Assembly: GCA_017408025.1 (NCBI GenBank)
Contig: JAFQVJ010000011.1
Location: 62,001 to 126,000 of the forward strand
Source: Lachnospiraceae bacterium
Lineage (GTDB): Bacteria; Bacillota; Clostridia; Lachnospirales; Lachnospiraceae
DNA length: 64,000 bases
Reading direction: 5' to 3'
Under the pieces are notes generated by a model. The model was not told where the DNA came from. It did not search any database and was given only the letters and a program-made list of their open reading frames with translations. A program made the position numbers and the translations under genes. Shown here in pieces: positions 7,970-17,566 of the stretch (position 1 is its first letter; each line of letters opens with the position of its first letter).

Positions 7970-9022
7970 CTATGCTTCTACAGCTGCTGCATTGCCATGA
8001 GCTGTTTCATCGTTCTCATTTCCCTTGTACAATCTTCTGATTATCTCCTCGATATCTGCTTCACCTACTGCGATATCCTTAACAGTAATAGTTGAGAGAA
8101 TATAAGACAAAAGCTCTGACACCTGCGCCTTTGAAGAATTGAATTTAACGACAGCCTTTTTGCCATCCAATGCTATATCTATATCATCTCCTGTTAAACC
8201 AAATTTCTCCGCAAATGAGAGTTTGTTTATATCATTGTCTGACTTGAGAGTAATATGAATCTCTCTCATCTTGCCATACTTTTCCTTCATATGGTCAAGA
8301 TCACCATCGTAAACCTTCTTACCCTTATCTATCATAACAATTCGCTTACACAAAAGCTCTATGTCACTTAGGTCATGGGTTGTAAGAATTATTGTAGTCT
8401 TTTCATTTTTATTAATCTCTGCTATAGCCTTTCTGATATTGTCCTTTACCACAACATCAAGACCTATGGTAGGCTCATCAAGGAAAAGAACCTTTGGATT
8501 ATGTATCATGGACGCAGCTATATCAGCTCGCATTCTCTGCCCAAGTGATAATGTTCTAACCGGACTTGTTACAAATGGTTCTAAATCAAGGACCTGATTA
8601 AGAAAATCCATGCGTTGTTTAAACGCCTTATCCTCTATCTGATATATTTCCTTTAATACCGTAAATGTTTCAGATAGTGGCAAATCCCACCAAAGCTGTG
8701 TTCTCTGACCAAATACAACTCCTATTTCCTTAACATACTTCTTTCTGTTCTTGTAAGGCACCTGACCATTTATAATAATTTCTCCAGATGTAGGTGTAAG
8801 GATACCTGTCAGCATCTTTATGGCAGTACTTTTACCTGCACCATTTGGTCCAATAAAACCAAGCACCTCGCCTTCCTCTACCTCAAAAGAGATATTATCC
8901 ACAGCCTTGACTATCTCTGTTTTCTTGTGAAACAAAGACTTAACGCTGCCCTTGAGTCCTGGCTCTTTAATAACCTTCTTGAACTCCTTTGACACATTTT
9001 TTACTTGTATCATATTACTCAT
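7970..9022 (-). CDS. ABC transporter ATP-binding protein (COG4586-like)
   Basis: Energises the two adjacent permeases. Walker A is GPNGAGKST, the Q-loop region holds GVVFGQRTQLWWDLP (a signature of this subfamily), the ABC signature is TLSLGQRMRADIA, Walker B is VLFLDEPTIGLD, and the switch His lies in LTTHDLSDIE. Then comes a C-terminal extension of about 90 residues. The frame opens earlier, but the ATG at 9022 (MSNMIQVKNVSKEFKK) follows GAGGGTG and gives the normal N-terminus of about 350 residues. Confidence 0.92.
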   Translation of the reverse strand: MSNMIQVKNVSKEFKKVIKEPGLKGSVKSLFHKKTEIVKAVDNISFEVEEGEVLGFIGPNGAGKSTAIKMLTGILTPTSGEIIINGQVPYKNRKKYVKEIGVVFGQRTQLWWDLPLSETFTVLKEIYQIEDKAFKQRMDFLNQVLDLEPFVTSPVRTLSLGQRMRADIAASMIHNPKVLFLDEPTIGLDVVVKDNIRKAIAEINKNEKTTIILTTHDLSDIELLCKRIVMIDKGKKVYDGDLDHMKEKYGKMREIHITLKSDNDINKLSFAEKFGLTGDDIDIALDGKKAVVKFNSSKAQVSELLSYILSTITVKDIAVGEADIEEIIRRLYKGNENDETAHGNAAAVEA

Positions 9023-9156
9023 AACTCTATTCACCCTCTTTCGTATTTTTTCCAGTATATACGAATATACGTTCTGATGCTCGCACAAAACTATCACAGG
9101 TAGTATAATACTATCATTTATGTGTATTATCTCCTATTTTGAGAATTTACTATAAA

Positions 9157-9180
9157 CGCCAACATTCTTACATGTTGGCG
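9157..9180 (-). terminator. Hairpin after the trp operon
   Basis: CGCCAACAT ... ATGTTGGCG, a 9-bp stem with a 6-nt loop, 80 bp past trpA and followed on the minus strand by TTTATAG. Likely 3' end structure of the trp message; the T-run is poor. Confidence 0.55.
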
Positions 9181-9259
9181 CAAATATATAATCTTTCTAT
9201 TATATTTATTATCTTTTTATTGTATTTATTTACAGCTGTCTTTCATGCATTTAACATAC

Positions 9260-9997
9260 TCACCAACAGCCTCGGCAGAATTTTTTGCCGTATTTCTCTA
9301 CCAGCTTTATTATAGCCGAACCGACGATTACTCCATCAGACAGCTTAGACATATTCTCTGCCTGTTCAGGTGTTGATATGCCAAAGCCTATTGCACATGG
9401 AATATCTGTATTTTCACGAACAACCTTAACTATAGATGAAAGGTCCGTAGTAATCTCGCTTCTTGTTCCAGTTACACCAAGGCTTGATACAATGTATAAA
9501 AATCCTTCCGCTTCCTTTGCTATCATAGCTATTCGTTTCTGTGATGTAGGGGCAATAAGCGAAATCAAATCAACACCATACTCCCTACAAATTGGCTGAA
9601 ATTCATCCTTCTCCTCAAATGGTAAATCAGGAAGAATTATTCCATCAATTCCTATTTCCTTACAGGTTGATATAAATTCTTTTGCACCATATGAAAATAC
9701 GACGTTTGAATATGTCATAAAAACCAGAGGAATTTTAACATCCTTTCGCAAGCTTCTAACAAAATCAAAAATCTTATCTGTAGTTACTCCACCTGCCAAT
9801 GCACGGACATTTGCACCTTGTATAACTGGTCCTTCTGCCGTTGGGTCTGAAAAAGGAATTCCAAGCTCTATAATATCCGCACCATTTTCTACTGCTGCAC
9901 GCACAATCCTTCCTGTTGTCTCAAGATCAGGGTCACCACAAGTAATAAATGGTATAAATGCCTTTCCATTTGTAAACGCTGATTTAATCTTACTCAT
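9260..9997 (-). CDS. trpA: Tryptophan synthase alpha subunit, 3' end frameshifted
   Basis: Cleaves indole-3-glycerol phosphate to indole and passes it to TrpB. Conserved blocks include [12 protein letters not shown], the catalytic Glu in [25 protein letters not shown] and GFGIST. The ATG at 9997 has GGGGAGG ahead of it. After LVEKYGK the frame ends FCRGCW-stop. One base further on, the other frame reads [13 protein letters not shown] and stops at 9226, like a normal TrpA tail. The switch is at an A6 run, so a one-base insertion (real or an assembly error) probably replaced the last helix. Confidence 0.9.
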   Translation of the reverse strand: MSKIKSAFTNGKAFIPFITCGDPDLETTGRIVRAAVENGADIIELGIPFSDPTAEGPVIQGANVRALAGGVTTDKIFDFVRSLRKDVKIPLVFMTYSNVVFSYGAKEFISTCKEIGIDGIILPDLPFEEKDEFQPICREYGVDLISLIAPTSQKRIAMIAKEAEGFLYIVSSLGVTGTRSEITTDLSSIVKVVRENTDIPCAIGFGISTPEQAENMSKLSDGVIVGSAIIKLVEKYGKKFCRGCW

Positions 9998-11180
9998 AAA
10001 TATCCTCCCCTCTGTATCTGGCAATAGCAGCGCAATCCTTGTCTCCTCTGCCTGATATTGTTATAACTATTATCTTGTCTTTATCCATTGTCGGTGCTAT
10101 TTTCATTGCATGTGCCACTGCGTGTGCAGACTCAATAGCTGGTATGATTCCCTCAGTCCTTGACAAAAATTCAAAAGCATTTACAGCTTCTTCATCTGTC
10201 ACTGGAACATATTCCGCTCTTCCCATATCATGAAGGTTGGCGTGCTCAGGACCAATTCCAGGGTAGTCAAGACCTGCTGAAATAGAATACACAGGAGCTA
10301 TCTGCCCGTATTTGTCCTGACAGAAGTATGATTTCATTCCATGGAAAATTCCAAGTCTTCCAGTATTGATAGTTGCCGCTGTTTCAAATGTATCAATACC
10401 TCTTCCTGCTGCCTCACAGCCGATTAAACGAACCTCCTTATCCTCAATAAAATGATAAAAGCTACCAATCGCATTTGAACCTCCACCCACACATGCAATA
10501 ACAGCATCAGGTAAACGATTTTCCTTCTCTAATATCTGTTCCTTTATCTCTCTTGAGATAACTGCCTGGAAATAACGAACAATGGTAGGGAATGGATGTG
10601 GTCCCATAACTGAGCCTAAACAGTAATGTGTATCATCAATTCGTGATGTCCACTCTCTCATAGCCTCCGAAACGGCGTCCTTTAATGTAGCTGTTCCAGA
10701 TGTTACGGGAATTACATCTGCACCAAGAAGCTTCATTCGGTAGACATTTAACGCCTGCCTCTTTGTATCCTCTTCACCCATAAAAACTACACATTCCATA
10801 TTCATAAGAGCTGCTGCAGTAGCAGTTGCTACACCATGCTGACCTGCACCAGTTTCTGCGATAAGTCTTGTTTTACCCATTTTTTTTGCCAGCAATGCCT
10901 GACCAAGTACATTATTAATCTTATGGGAACCTGTATGGTTTAAATCCTCGCGCTTTAAATAAATTTTTGCACCACCAAGTGCCTTTGTCAGCTTTTCTGC
11001 ATAATAAAGACGGGATGGTCTGTTTGCATATTCATTAAAAAGCTCTGATAATTCTCTGTTAAACTCAGGGTCATTTTTATAGTGATCGTACGCCTTCTCC
11101 AATTCAATCACTGCATTCATCAGTGTTTCAGGAATATATTGTCCACCGTGAACACCGAATCTTCCTTTTGTCTCTGCCAT
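9990..11180 (-). CDS. trpB: Tryptophan synthase beta subunit
   Basis: PLP enzyme joining indole and serine to make tryptophan. It is 396 residues long and starts [19 protein letters not shown]. The PLP lysine is in [11 protein letters not shown], followed by GAGQHGVA, the glycine-rich phosphate loop [16 protein letters not shown], and [14 protein letters not shown]. Its end overlaps the trpA start by 8 bp, consistent with coupled translation of the two subunits. Confidence 0.97.
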   Translation of the reverse strand: MAETKGRFGVHGGQYIPETLMNAVIELEKAYDHYKNDPEFNRELSELFNEYANRPSRLYYAEKLTKALGGAKIYLKREDLNHTGSHKINNVLGQALLAKKMGKTRLIAETGAGQHGVATATAAALMNMECVVFMGEEDTKRQALNVYRMKLLGADVIPVTSGTATLKDAVSEAMREWTSRIDDTHYCLGSVMGPHPFPTIVRYFQAVISREIKEQILEKENRLPDAVIACVGGGSNAIGSFYHFIEDKEVRLIGCEAAGRGIDTFETAATINTGRLGIFHGMKSYFCQDKYGQIAPVYSISAGLDYPGIGPEHANLHDMGRAEYVPVTDEEAVNAFEFLSRTEGIIPAIESAHAVAHAMKIAPTMDKDKIIVITISGRGDKDCAAIARYRGEDIYE

Positions 11181-11239
11181 ATTGTATCAATCCTTTCTCT
11201 CTACAAAATTTATCTTACTTATAATCATTTATCATGTAA

Positions 11240-11836
11240 TTATTGTCTGACTGCCTTCACAAAGGCTGCCATCTTTTCTTTATCCTTAAAGCCATCTGTT
11301 TCCAATGAAGAGCTTGCATCAACCGCAAATGGCCGAAGCTCTCCCACAGCCTCATGAACATTTTCTGGGGTGAGCCCTCCCGCAAGGAAATATGGTCTAT
11401 TTATCTCTCTTAATAAAGACCAATCGAAGGTTTCACCTGAACCCCCGCCTGAATCAAGCAACACATAATCAGCTGACGATTCATTGGCTCTCAATATATC
11501 CTGTCTGCTCTCTATACGAAATGCTTTTATGACCTTGCATGCAGTCATTTTCCTAAGAGATGAAATATATTCTTCGTCTTCATTTCCATGGAGCTGAGCT
11601 ATATCTATAACGTGTCTGTTAATCAAATCAGCCACAACCTCTACCTTTTCGTCCACAAATACTCCCACCGGAATAATACCTTTATCCAGCATTTTTCTAA
11701 GCTCCTCTGCGCTTTCTGGAGAAATATACCTCTTGCTGCTCTCTGCCAATACAAAGCCTATATATTCAGGTGTAAGCTCATTTACATATTCTATATCACA
11801 TACCCTTTTTAGTCCGCATAATTTAACCTTAGTCAT
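11240..11836 (-). CDS. trpF: Phosphoribosylanthranilate isomerase
   Basis: Amadori rearrangement step of tryptophan synthesis. It is a 198-residue TIM barrel with the N-terminal KLCGLKR (catalytic Cys), GVFVDE, the QLHGNED strand, LLDSGGGSGETFDW, FLAGGLTPENV and the catalytic-type Asp in AVDASSSLE. The start overlaps the trpC stop by 4 bp. It is a separate gene, not fused to trpC. Confidence 0.95.
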   Translation of the reverse strand: MTKVKLCGLKRVCDIEYVNELTPEYIGFVLAESSKRYISPESAEELRKMLDKGIIPVGVFVDEKVEVVADLINRHVIDIAQLHGNEDEEYISSLRKMTACKVIKAFRIESRQDILRANESSADYVLLDSGGGSGETFDWSLLREINRPYFLAGGLTPENVHEAVGELRPFAVDASSSLETDGFKDKEKMAAFVKAVRQ

Positions 11837-12615
11837 ACATTACCTCGAAGCTCATTAAGCTTTGCTTTTTTATCACTGGCTCTCATAAGCGTCTCACCGA
11901 TAAGAACGGCATCCACTCCTATCCGGTCCAGTGTTTGAATATCCTGTCTTGATTTAACTCCACTTTCTGCTACAAAGAGCACATTCTTTGGTACAAGTGC
12001 TCTTAATCTGCGACTGTTATCAGTGTCCACAGAAAAATCCTTTAAATTACGGTTATTGACACCTATGATTCTGGCACCTGCTGCTACTGCTGATTTTACC
12101 TCCTCCTCATTGTGAGTCTCAACAAGAGCTGAAATGCCAAGAGTATCACATATGGCTATGTACTCTTTAATCTTTTCTGTAGTAAGTATTGAACAAATCA
12201 GAAGTATTGCCTGTGCTCCCAATAATTTTGCTTCATATATCATATACTCATCAACAGTAAAATCCTTTCTTAGGCAAGGAATTTTAACTGTGCCAGCAAT
12301 TTCCTCTAAATATTTATCACTTCCAAAAAACCATTTTGGCTCTGTAAGAACTGATATACAGTCAGCACCTGCATTCTCGTATTCTCTGGCTATCTGTAAA
12401 TATGGAAAATCTGGTGCAATCAAGCCCTTAGATGGAGATGCTTTTTTGCACTCGCATATAAATGATATTCCTGATGATTTCAAAGCATTTTCAAATGCAA
12501 ACATACCTTTTGGAAGTGACATTGCCTTATCCTTTATAGAGGAAAGGGATATTTTTTCTTTTGCCTGTTTGGTTCGCACTCTTGCATAATCCGCAAGCTG
12601 ATCAAGTATAGTCAT
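11833..12615 (-). CDS. trpC: Indole-3-glycerol phosphate synthase
   Basis: Ring closure of CdRP to indole-3-glycerol phosphate. It is 260 residues long. Motifs seen are FICECKKASPSKG (catalytic Lys), SVLTEPKWFFGS, LRKDFTVDEYMIYEA (catalytic Lys and Asp), ALVETHNEEE, GVNNRNLKDF, and AESGVKS with GETLMR at the phosphate site. It overlaps trpF by 4 bp and lies 2 bp after trpD. Confidence 0.96.
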   Translation of the reverse strand: MTILDQLADYARVRTKQAKEKISLSSIKDKAMSLPKGMFAFENALKSSGISFICECKKASPSKGLIAPDFPYLQIAREYENAGADCISVLTEPKWFFGSDKYLEEIAGTVKIPCLRKDFTVDEYMIYEAKLLGAQAILLICSILTTEKIKEYIAICDTLGISALVETHNEEEVKSAVAAGARIIGVNNRNLKDFSVDTDNSRRLRALVPKNVLFVAESGVKSRQDIQTLDRIGVDAVLIGETLMRASDKKAKLNELRGNV

Positions 12616-12617
12616 AT

Positions 12618-13643
12618 CTATTCCTCCACTGAATTGCTTATATCGATGAACTTCTTAAGAGTTTCAGCCGCCTTACCTGAATCAATCAGCTCTGCTGCCA
12701 ATGCAACTCCTTCTTTAAAGGTTTCTGCCTTCCCGCCAATGTAAAGCGCTGCTCCGGCATTCATTAAAACAGCATTTCTCTTATGTCCCTTTTCCCCATT
12801 TAATATTGCCAATGTAATCTTAGCATTTTCATCTGGTGTCCCACCTACAAGATCTGCCTTTGTGCATCTCTCAAATCCAAATTCTTCAGGTGTGATTGTG
12901 TATGTCTTGAACCAACCATCCTTAAACTCACACACAGTAGTAGGTGCACTCATAGATATTTCATCCAGCTTATCCTGACCATATACTACCATACCACGCT
13001 TTACGCCAAGACTTATAAGTACCTGTGCCAATGGCTCAACCAGATATTCATCATATACTCCCAAAAGCTGCATTTTAGGACTGCCAGGATTAGTGAGTGG
13101 TCCTAAGATATTAAATACTGTACGGAAACCGAGCTCTTTGCGGATAGCCCCTACATATTTCATTGAAGTGTGATACTTCTGAGCGAAAAAGAAGCACATG
13201 CCTACTTTTTCTAAAAGTTCTACACACTTTTCAGGACTCTGCTCAATGTTTACTCCAAATGCTTCAAGGCAATCTGCCGTTCCACACTTTGAAGATGCTG
13301 CACGATTGCCATGCTTAGCTACCTTCATGCCACCAGCAGCTGCAACTAATGCAGAGGTTGTTGAAATGTTAAAGCTGTGTGCATTGTCTCCGCCAGTACC
13401 AACTATTTCAAACAAATCCATGCCTGCATCAACCTTCGTAGCATGGTCTCTCATAGCCGCCGCACATCCAGCAATCTCATCTGTTGTCTCAGCCCTGGCA
13501 CTCTTTGTTGAGAGTGCCGCTAAAAAAGCTGCATTCTGTGTTGGTGTTGTCTCTCCACTCATAATTTCATTCATTACTGTATATGCCTCATCATATGTAA
13601 GGTCTTCTTTATTAACGATTTTAACTATTGCTTCTCTAATCAT
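12618..13643 (-). CDS. trpD: Anthranilate phosphoribosyltransferase
   Basis: Transfers phosphoribose from PRPP to anthranilate. It is 341 residues long, with the GTGGD PRPP loop near residue 82, the NIST and KHGNRA segments, a conserved region around [11 protein letters not shown], and GQDKLDEIS. It is separate from trpG, unlike enteric fusions. A 61-bp gap separates it from trpG. Confidence 0.96.
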   Translation of the reverse strand: MIREAIVKIVNKEDLTYDEAYTVMNEIMSGETTPTQNAAFLAALSTKSARAETTDEIAGCAAAMRDHATKVDAGMDLFEIVGTGGDNAHSFNISTTSALVAAAGGMKVAKHGNRAASSKCGTADCLEAFGVNIEQSPEKCVELLEKVGMCFFFAQKYHTSMKYVGAIRKELGFRTVFNILGPLTNPGSPKMQLLGVYDEYLVEPLAQVLISLGVKRGMVVYGQDKLDEISMSAPTTVCEFKDGWFKTYTITPEEFGFERCTKADLVGGTPDENAKITLAILNGEKGHKRNAVLMNAGAALYIGGKAETFKEGVALAAELIDSGKAAETLKKFIDISNSVEE

Positions 13644-13704
13644 TTTCCATTCTCCTTTTTATCATTATCTGCTAACGTTATGGTTATCTTTCGTTCCAAT
13701 ATTC

Positions 13705-14274
13705 TTATATTTTCTTTATTAAATTTTCAAGCATCTGTTTTCCATTTGGAGTCATAATTGACTCTGGATGAAATTGAACACCATAGATAGGATATTTGAT
13801 ATGCTGTACTGCCATTACCTCGCCATCTTCTGTAATTCCTGTAACCTTAAGTTCCTCTGGAATAGTGTTCCTATCTGCCGCAAGGGAATGATATCTGGCA
13901 ACAGATGTTGTTTCCGGACATCCCTTAAACAAAGGACAATTCATATCGAATTTTGCCTCTGACTGCTTTCCGTGCATCAATTCCTTTGCATAAGTAACTG
14001 TGGCTCCAAATGCTGCGCAGATTGCCTGATGACCAAGGCAAACGCCAAGAACTGGTATCTCTTTTCCAAGTGTTTTTGCAACCTCAATTATGACACCTGC
14101 ATCCTCTGGCCTTCCCGGACCAGGTGAAAGAATAATCCTCTCAGGCTGTAAATCCCTGATTTCTTCCACTGTCAATTCATCATTACGTATTACCTTTATG
14201 TCTGGTTCTATTTCACCTATAAGCTGATAAAGGTTATAAGAAAAACTATCGTAATTATCAATCAGTAAAATCAT
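13705..14274 (-). CDS. trpG: Anthranilate synthase glutamine amidotransferase subunit
   Basis: Supplies ammonia to TrpE. About 189 residues from the ATG at 14274, which follows GAGGAGGCGG; the frame itself opens further upstream. Class I amidotransferase motifs are IDNYDSFSYNL at the N-terminus, SPGPGRPEDAG, the nucleophile region GVCLGHQ, and YGVQFHPES with the His-Glu pair. It overlaps the trpE stop by 4 bp. Confidence 0.95.
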   Translation of the reverse strand: MILLIDNYDSFSYNLYQLIGEIEPDIKVIRNDELTVEEIRDLQPERIILSPGPGRPEDAGVIIEVAKTLGKEIPVLGVCLGHQAICAAFGATVTYAKELMHGKQSEAKFDMNCPLFKGCPETTSVARYHSLAADRNTIPEELKVTGITEDGEVMAVQHIKYPIYGVQFHPESIMTPNGKQMLENLIKKI

Positions 14275-15737
14275 ATGTCCGCCTCCTCTGCCAGTTTCAA
14301 TGCATTTACAACTGCCTTTGCTTTGTTGATGCACTCTTCATATTCCTTTTCAGGAACAGAATCAGCTACAATTCCAGCTCCACTTCTGACGAATACCTTG
14401 CCATTCTTTTTATATGCAATGCGTATAGCTATACAGGTATCCATATTTCCGGTAAAATCTATATATCCGATAGCGCCGCCGTAGATTCCTCTCTTGTTAT
14501 TTTCCAGTTCTCCAATCAGCTGACAAGCTCTAATCTTAGGTGCACCTGAAAGTGTTCCCGCTGGAAGAACTGCCTCAATTGCATTGAATGCATCAAATTC
14601 TTCCCTGATTATGCCCCTTACGGTAGAGCCTATATGCATAACATGTGAATAACGTTCAATGGAATGAAGCTTCTCTACCTGAACGGTTCCAAACCTACTG
14701 ATTTTTCCAAGGTCATTTCTTCCCAAATCTACCAGCATATTATGTTCCGCAAGCTCCTTCTTGTCAGCAAGCAGCTCTGCCTCCAAAGCCTTATCCTCTT
14801 CCTCTGTTTTTCCTCTTGGTCGTGTTCCTGCAAGTGGGAATGTGTGAAGTACCCCATTTTCCAGCTTTACTAATGTTTCTGGCGAAGCACCAGCCACTTC
14901 CACATCTGTTCCCGAAAAATAAAACATATACGGAGAAGGATTTATTGTTCTAAGTACGCGATAAGCATTCAAAAGGCTACCCTCAAAGGTTGCACTGAGA
15001 CGGTTTGAAAGTACAATCTGGAAAATATCACCTTCACGGATATAATTCTTTGCTTTTTCTACCATTTCGCAGTACTTTTCTTTATTGAATAATGGAGTAA
15101 CCTCTCCTGTCAGGCGACCTCCCTGTTCTTCTTTTTTACGGCCTCTTCTAAGCAACTCGCTCAGTTGATTTAACTCTCGCACCGCTTTGTTATATCCTGT
15201 TTCAGGCTCTTTTAGAGACATATTCACAATAAGGATAATCTTCTGTCTAAAATTATCAAAAGCAATAACCTTATCAAACAACATCAAGTCCATATCTTTA
15301 AATGCTTCTGTATCTTGTACCTCCCTCTTTACAGTTGGCTCACTATATCCAAGATAATCATAAGAAAAATAGCCAACCAGGCCACCAGTGAAGGATGGAA
15401 GATAATCAAAGCGTGGACTTTTATAGTCCGCTAATATCTGTCTCAAATACTCAGATGGATTATCAGTCTTAACACTAACATTGCCCACCTTCATTTCACC
15501 ATCCACACATGTAATTTCAAGCTTAGGATCAAAGCCTAGAAATGTGTAACGTCCCCACTTTTCCTTTTCAGCAACTGATTCAAGCATGTAGCAGTGAGTG
15601 GATACATTTTTCAGAATTTTCATTGCCTCAATAGGTGTACAAATGTCCGACAATATTTCACAACTAACAGGCATAATGTCGTACTTTCCACTTGCTGCAA
15701 TCTCTTTTGTAGTTTCCAAACATGGTGAGTAATTCAT
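14271..15737 (-). CDS. trpE: Anthranilate synthase component I
   Basis: Converts chorismate plus ammonia to anthranilate. About 488 residues from the ATG at 15737 behind AGGAGGG; an in-frame upstream start gives an unlikely N-terminus. The C-terminal chorismate-binding domain shows GDIFQIVLSNR, AGASPETLVKLENG, AGTRPRGKTEEED, LVDLGRNDLG, LPAGTLSGAPK and GAIGYIDFTGNMDTCIAIR. First gene of the operon, behind the T-box leader. Confidence 0.96.
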   Translation of the reverse strand: MNYSPCLETTKEIAASGKYDIMPVSCEILSDICTPIEAMKILKNVSTHCYMLESVAEKEKWGRYTFLGFDPKLEITCVDGEMKVGNVSVKTDNPSEYLRQILADYKSPRFDYLPSFTGGLVGYFSYDYLGYSEPTVKREVQDTEAFKDMDLMLFDKVIAFDNFRQKIILIVNMSLKEPETGYNKAVRELNQLSELLRRGRKKEEQGGRLTGEVTPLFNKEKYCEMVEKAKNYIREGDIFQIVLSNRLSATFEGSLLNAYRVLRTINPSPYMFYFSGTDVEVAGASPETLVKLENGVLHTFPLAGTRPRGKTEEEDKALEAELLADKKELAEHNMLVDLGRNDLGKISRFGTVQVEKLHSIERYSHVMHIGSTVRGIIREEFDAFNAIEAVLPAGTLSGAPKIRACQLIGELENNKRGIYGGAIGYIDFTGNMDTCIAIRIAYKKNGKVFVRSGAGIVADSVPEKEYEECINKAKAVVNALKLAEEADI

Positions 15738-15896
15738 AAACATCCCTCCTATAACTTTTCTTAACAAAGCAGACAAGTCTGTATCAACTTCCTAATTTCC
15801 TTATTCATGAGGGACTGGGCTGCTTTGCCGAGCACGGTCTGCTTTAGCGACATCTTCCTATCCGCCGTAGTGCGATCCTTAGCGGAGCGTTTTTTG

Positions 15897-15931
15897 TTTA
15901 ATAGGGAAGTTTGAAGAACTTTCCTATTAAA
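15897..15931. repeat. GGAAAGTTC-family hairpin in the trpE leader
   Basis: TTTAATAGGGAAGTT ... AACTTTCCTATTAAA, a 15-bp stem with one mismatch, placed between the T-box terminator and trpE. It shares its core with the palindrome at 5053. Between it and trpE is an unassigned 30-codon frame (starts MSLKQTV), which I would not call. Confidence 0.7.
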
Positions 15932-15989
15932 TAAAAAAACGTCCTCGACGTTGACAGAATTATAAAATTCTCTGTCAACGTCAAGGACG
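15932..15989 (-). terminator. T-box intrinsic terminator
   Basis: Very stable stem (GTCCTTGACGTTGACAGA with its complement, one mismatch) followed on the minus strand by seven T. It is mutually exclusive with the antiterminator that uses the upstream T-box sequence. Confidence 0.92.
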
Positions 15990-16253
15990 AATAAACATCT
16001 TCTATCCGCGGTGCCACCTTGATTTGCAGCCCTATGACTGCCTCTTAGCAGGATACAAACATATCCCCGGCAACTGACGTATGCCAACACGTCGCAGAAT
16101 ACTCTGAACTGAAACCAGTACATTTGACTGCGCCCTCCGCGGTCCATTTGATAATCTGTTTTTCACCCGACTCTCAGCATCACGGGCTCTCTGTGGAAGC
16201 ATAATTACCGTTATCTCCGCTTCAACGGTTTAAAGTAATTTAATTTTTTTATT

Positions 16254-16282
16254 ATTAAAGCACTATCTTTTTACTTTGTCAA
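16254..16282 (-). promoter_or_regulatory. Promoter of the trp T-box leader
   Basis: TTGACA (16277-16282), 17-bp spacer, TTTAAT (16254-16259), minus strand. It sits just before the end of the upstream purine gene and points into the T-box. Confidence 0.75.
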
Positions 16283-16294
16283 CACTTTTTTTAA

Positions 16295-17473
16295 TTAGTG
16301 ATGGAACAATCTGATGCCTGTAAATGCCATTACCATATTGTACTTGTCTGCACATTCGATAACGAGGTCATCTCTTACGGAGCCACCTGGCTGTGCGATG
16401 TACTTAACTCCACTCTTCTTTGCTCTCTCAATGTTATCTGAGAATGGGAAGAATGCATCTGAACCACAGATTACATCCTGGTTCTTGTCAAGCCAAGCAC
16501 GCTTTTCCTCTGCTGTAAATACTGCTGGTTTAACCTTGAAGATTTTCTCCCATGCACCATCTGCTAAGATGTCCATGCACTCATCACCCATGTATACATC
16601 GATAGCGTTGTCTCTGTCTGCACGACCAAGTCCATCTACGAACTGAAGACCAAGAACCTGTGGAGACTGACGAAGGAACCAATTGTCTGCCTTCTGTCCA
16701 GCAAGTCTTGTACAGTGAATTCTTGACTGCTGTCCAGCACCAATACCGATTGCCTGTCCACCCTTTACATAGCAAACTGAATTTGACTGTGTATACTTAA
16801 GAGTGATAAGAGCTATCTTCATGTCCATAAGAGCTGACTCTGGGATATCCTTGTTCTGTGTAACGATATTTGAAAGTAAATCACCGTTGATATCAAGCTC
16901 ATTACGTCCCTGCTCAAATGATATTCCATAAACCTGCTTTGTCTCAAGCTCTGCTGGAACATATGATGGGTCTATCTGGATAACATTGTAGTTACCCTTC
17001 TTCTTTGCCTTTAATATTTCAAGAGCCTCATCTGTGTATCCTGGAGCGATAACACCATCTGAAACCTCTCTCTTTATAAGCATAGCTGTGTCCTTATCAC
17101 ACACGTCTGACAATGCGATAAAATCACCAAATGATGACATTCTGTCAGCACCTCTCGCTCTGGCATATGCGCAAGCAAGTGGAGATAACTCACCAAGATC
17201 ATCTACCCAGTAAATCTTTGCTAGTGTATCGTCAAGTGGAAGACCTACTGCTGCACCAGCTGGTGAAACATGCTTGAATGATGTAGCTGCTGGAAGACCT
17301 GTAGCCTCCTTTAATTCCTTAACTAACTGCCAACCATTGAATGCATCAAGGAAGTTGATATAGCCTGGCTTACCGTTTAATACGTTTACTGGTAAATCGC
17401 TACCATCTGCCATGTATATTCTTGAAGGCTTCTGATTTGGGTTGCAACCATACTTTAACTGAATTTCGTTCAT
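16295..17473 (-). CDS. Stand-alone AICAR transformylase (PurH formyltransferase domain)
   Basis: Formylates AICAR to FAICAR with 10-formyl-THF, the ninth step of purine synthesis. At 392 residues it has only the transformylase half of PurH: KYGCNPNQKPSR, NFLDAFNGWQLV, TSFKHVSPAGAA (His/Lys of the active site) and YTQSNSVCY are visible. It has no N-terminal IMP cyclohydrolase domain; that job is taken by the adjacent PurO-type gene at 17567. This split form is known in some Clostridia. Both are read from the ZTP-riboswitch leader. Confidence 0.92.
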   Translation of the reverse strand: MNEIQLKYGCNPNQKPSRIYMADGSDLPVNVLNGKPGYINFLDAFNGWQLVKELKEATGLPAATSFKHVSPAGAAVGLPLDDTLAKIYWVDDLGELSPLACAYARARGADRMSSFGDFIALSDVCDKDTAMLIKREVSDGVIAPGYTDEALEILKAKKKGNYNVIQIDPSYVPAELETKQVYGISFEQGRNELDINGDLLSNIVTQNKDIPESALMDMKIALITLKYTQSNSVCYVKGGQAIGIGAGQQSRIHCTRLAGQKADNWFLRQSPQVLGLQFVDGLGRADRDNAIDVYMGDECMDILADGAWEKIFKVKPAVFTAEEKRAWLDKNQDVICGSDAFFPFSDNIERAKKSGVKYIAQPGGSVRDDLVIECADKYNMVMAFTGIRLFHH

Positions 17474-17566
17474 TGTTTTTCTCCTTATATGTTAATCTAT
17501 TATCTAGTAATACTCACTCGTAAAATATCTTAATTCAATAGTGCAAGCACTATGAATTCAGCTACT

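Larger units (their letters stand above)
15890..16247 (-). ncRNA. T-box riboswitch (tryptophan) controlling trpEGDCFBA
   Basis: Senses uncharged tRNA and allows transcription into the trp operon. The hallmark AAGGTGGCACCGCGG (T-box sequence) is at 16006-16020 just before the terminator. Upstream are the Stem I pieces AGAGAG and GTGATGCTGAGAGTCGG. A UGG followed by A, in the context CAAATGGACC, lies at 16144-16146 and is the probable specifier codon for tRNA-Trp. The leader reads open as a 128-codon frame, but this is incidental. Confidence 0.92.

Noticed and set aside
15786-15880. 30-codon peptide gene (MSLKQTV...) before trpE
   Set aside because: Only a weak AGGA ahead, no homologue recognised; it could be read-through leader sequence.
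15761-16147. A 128-codon open frame upstream of trpE
   Set aside because: It coincides with the T-box leader and terminator; codons match RNA structure, not a protein.
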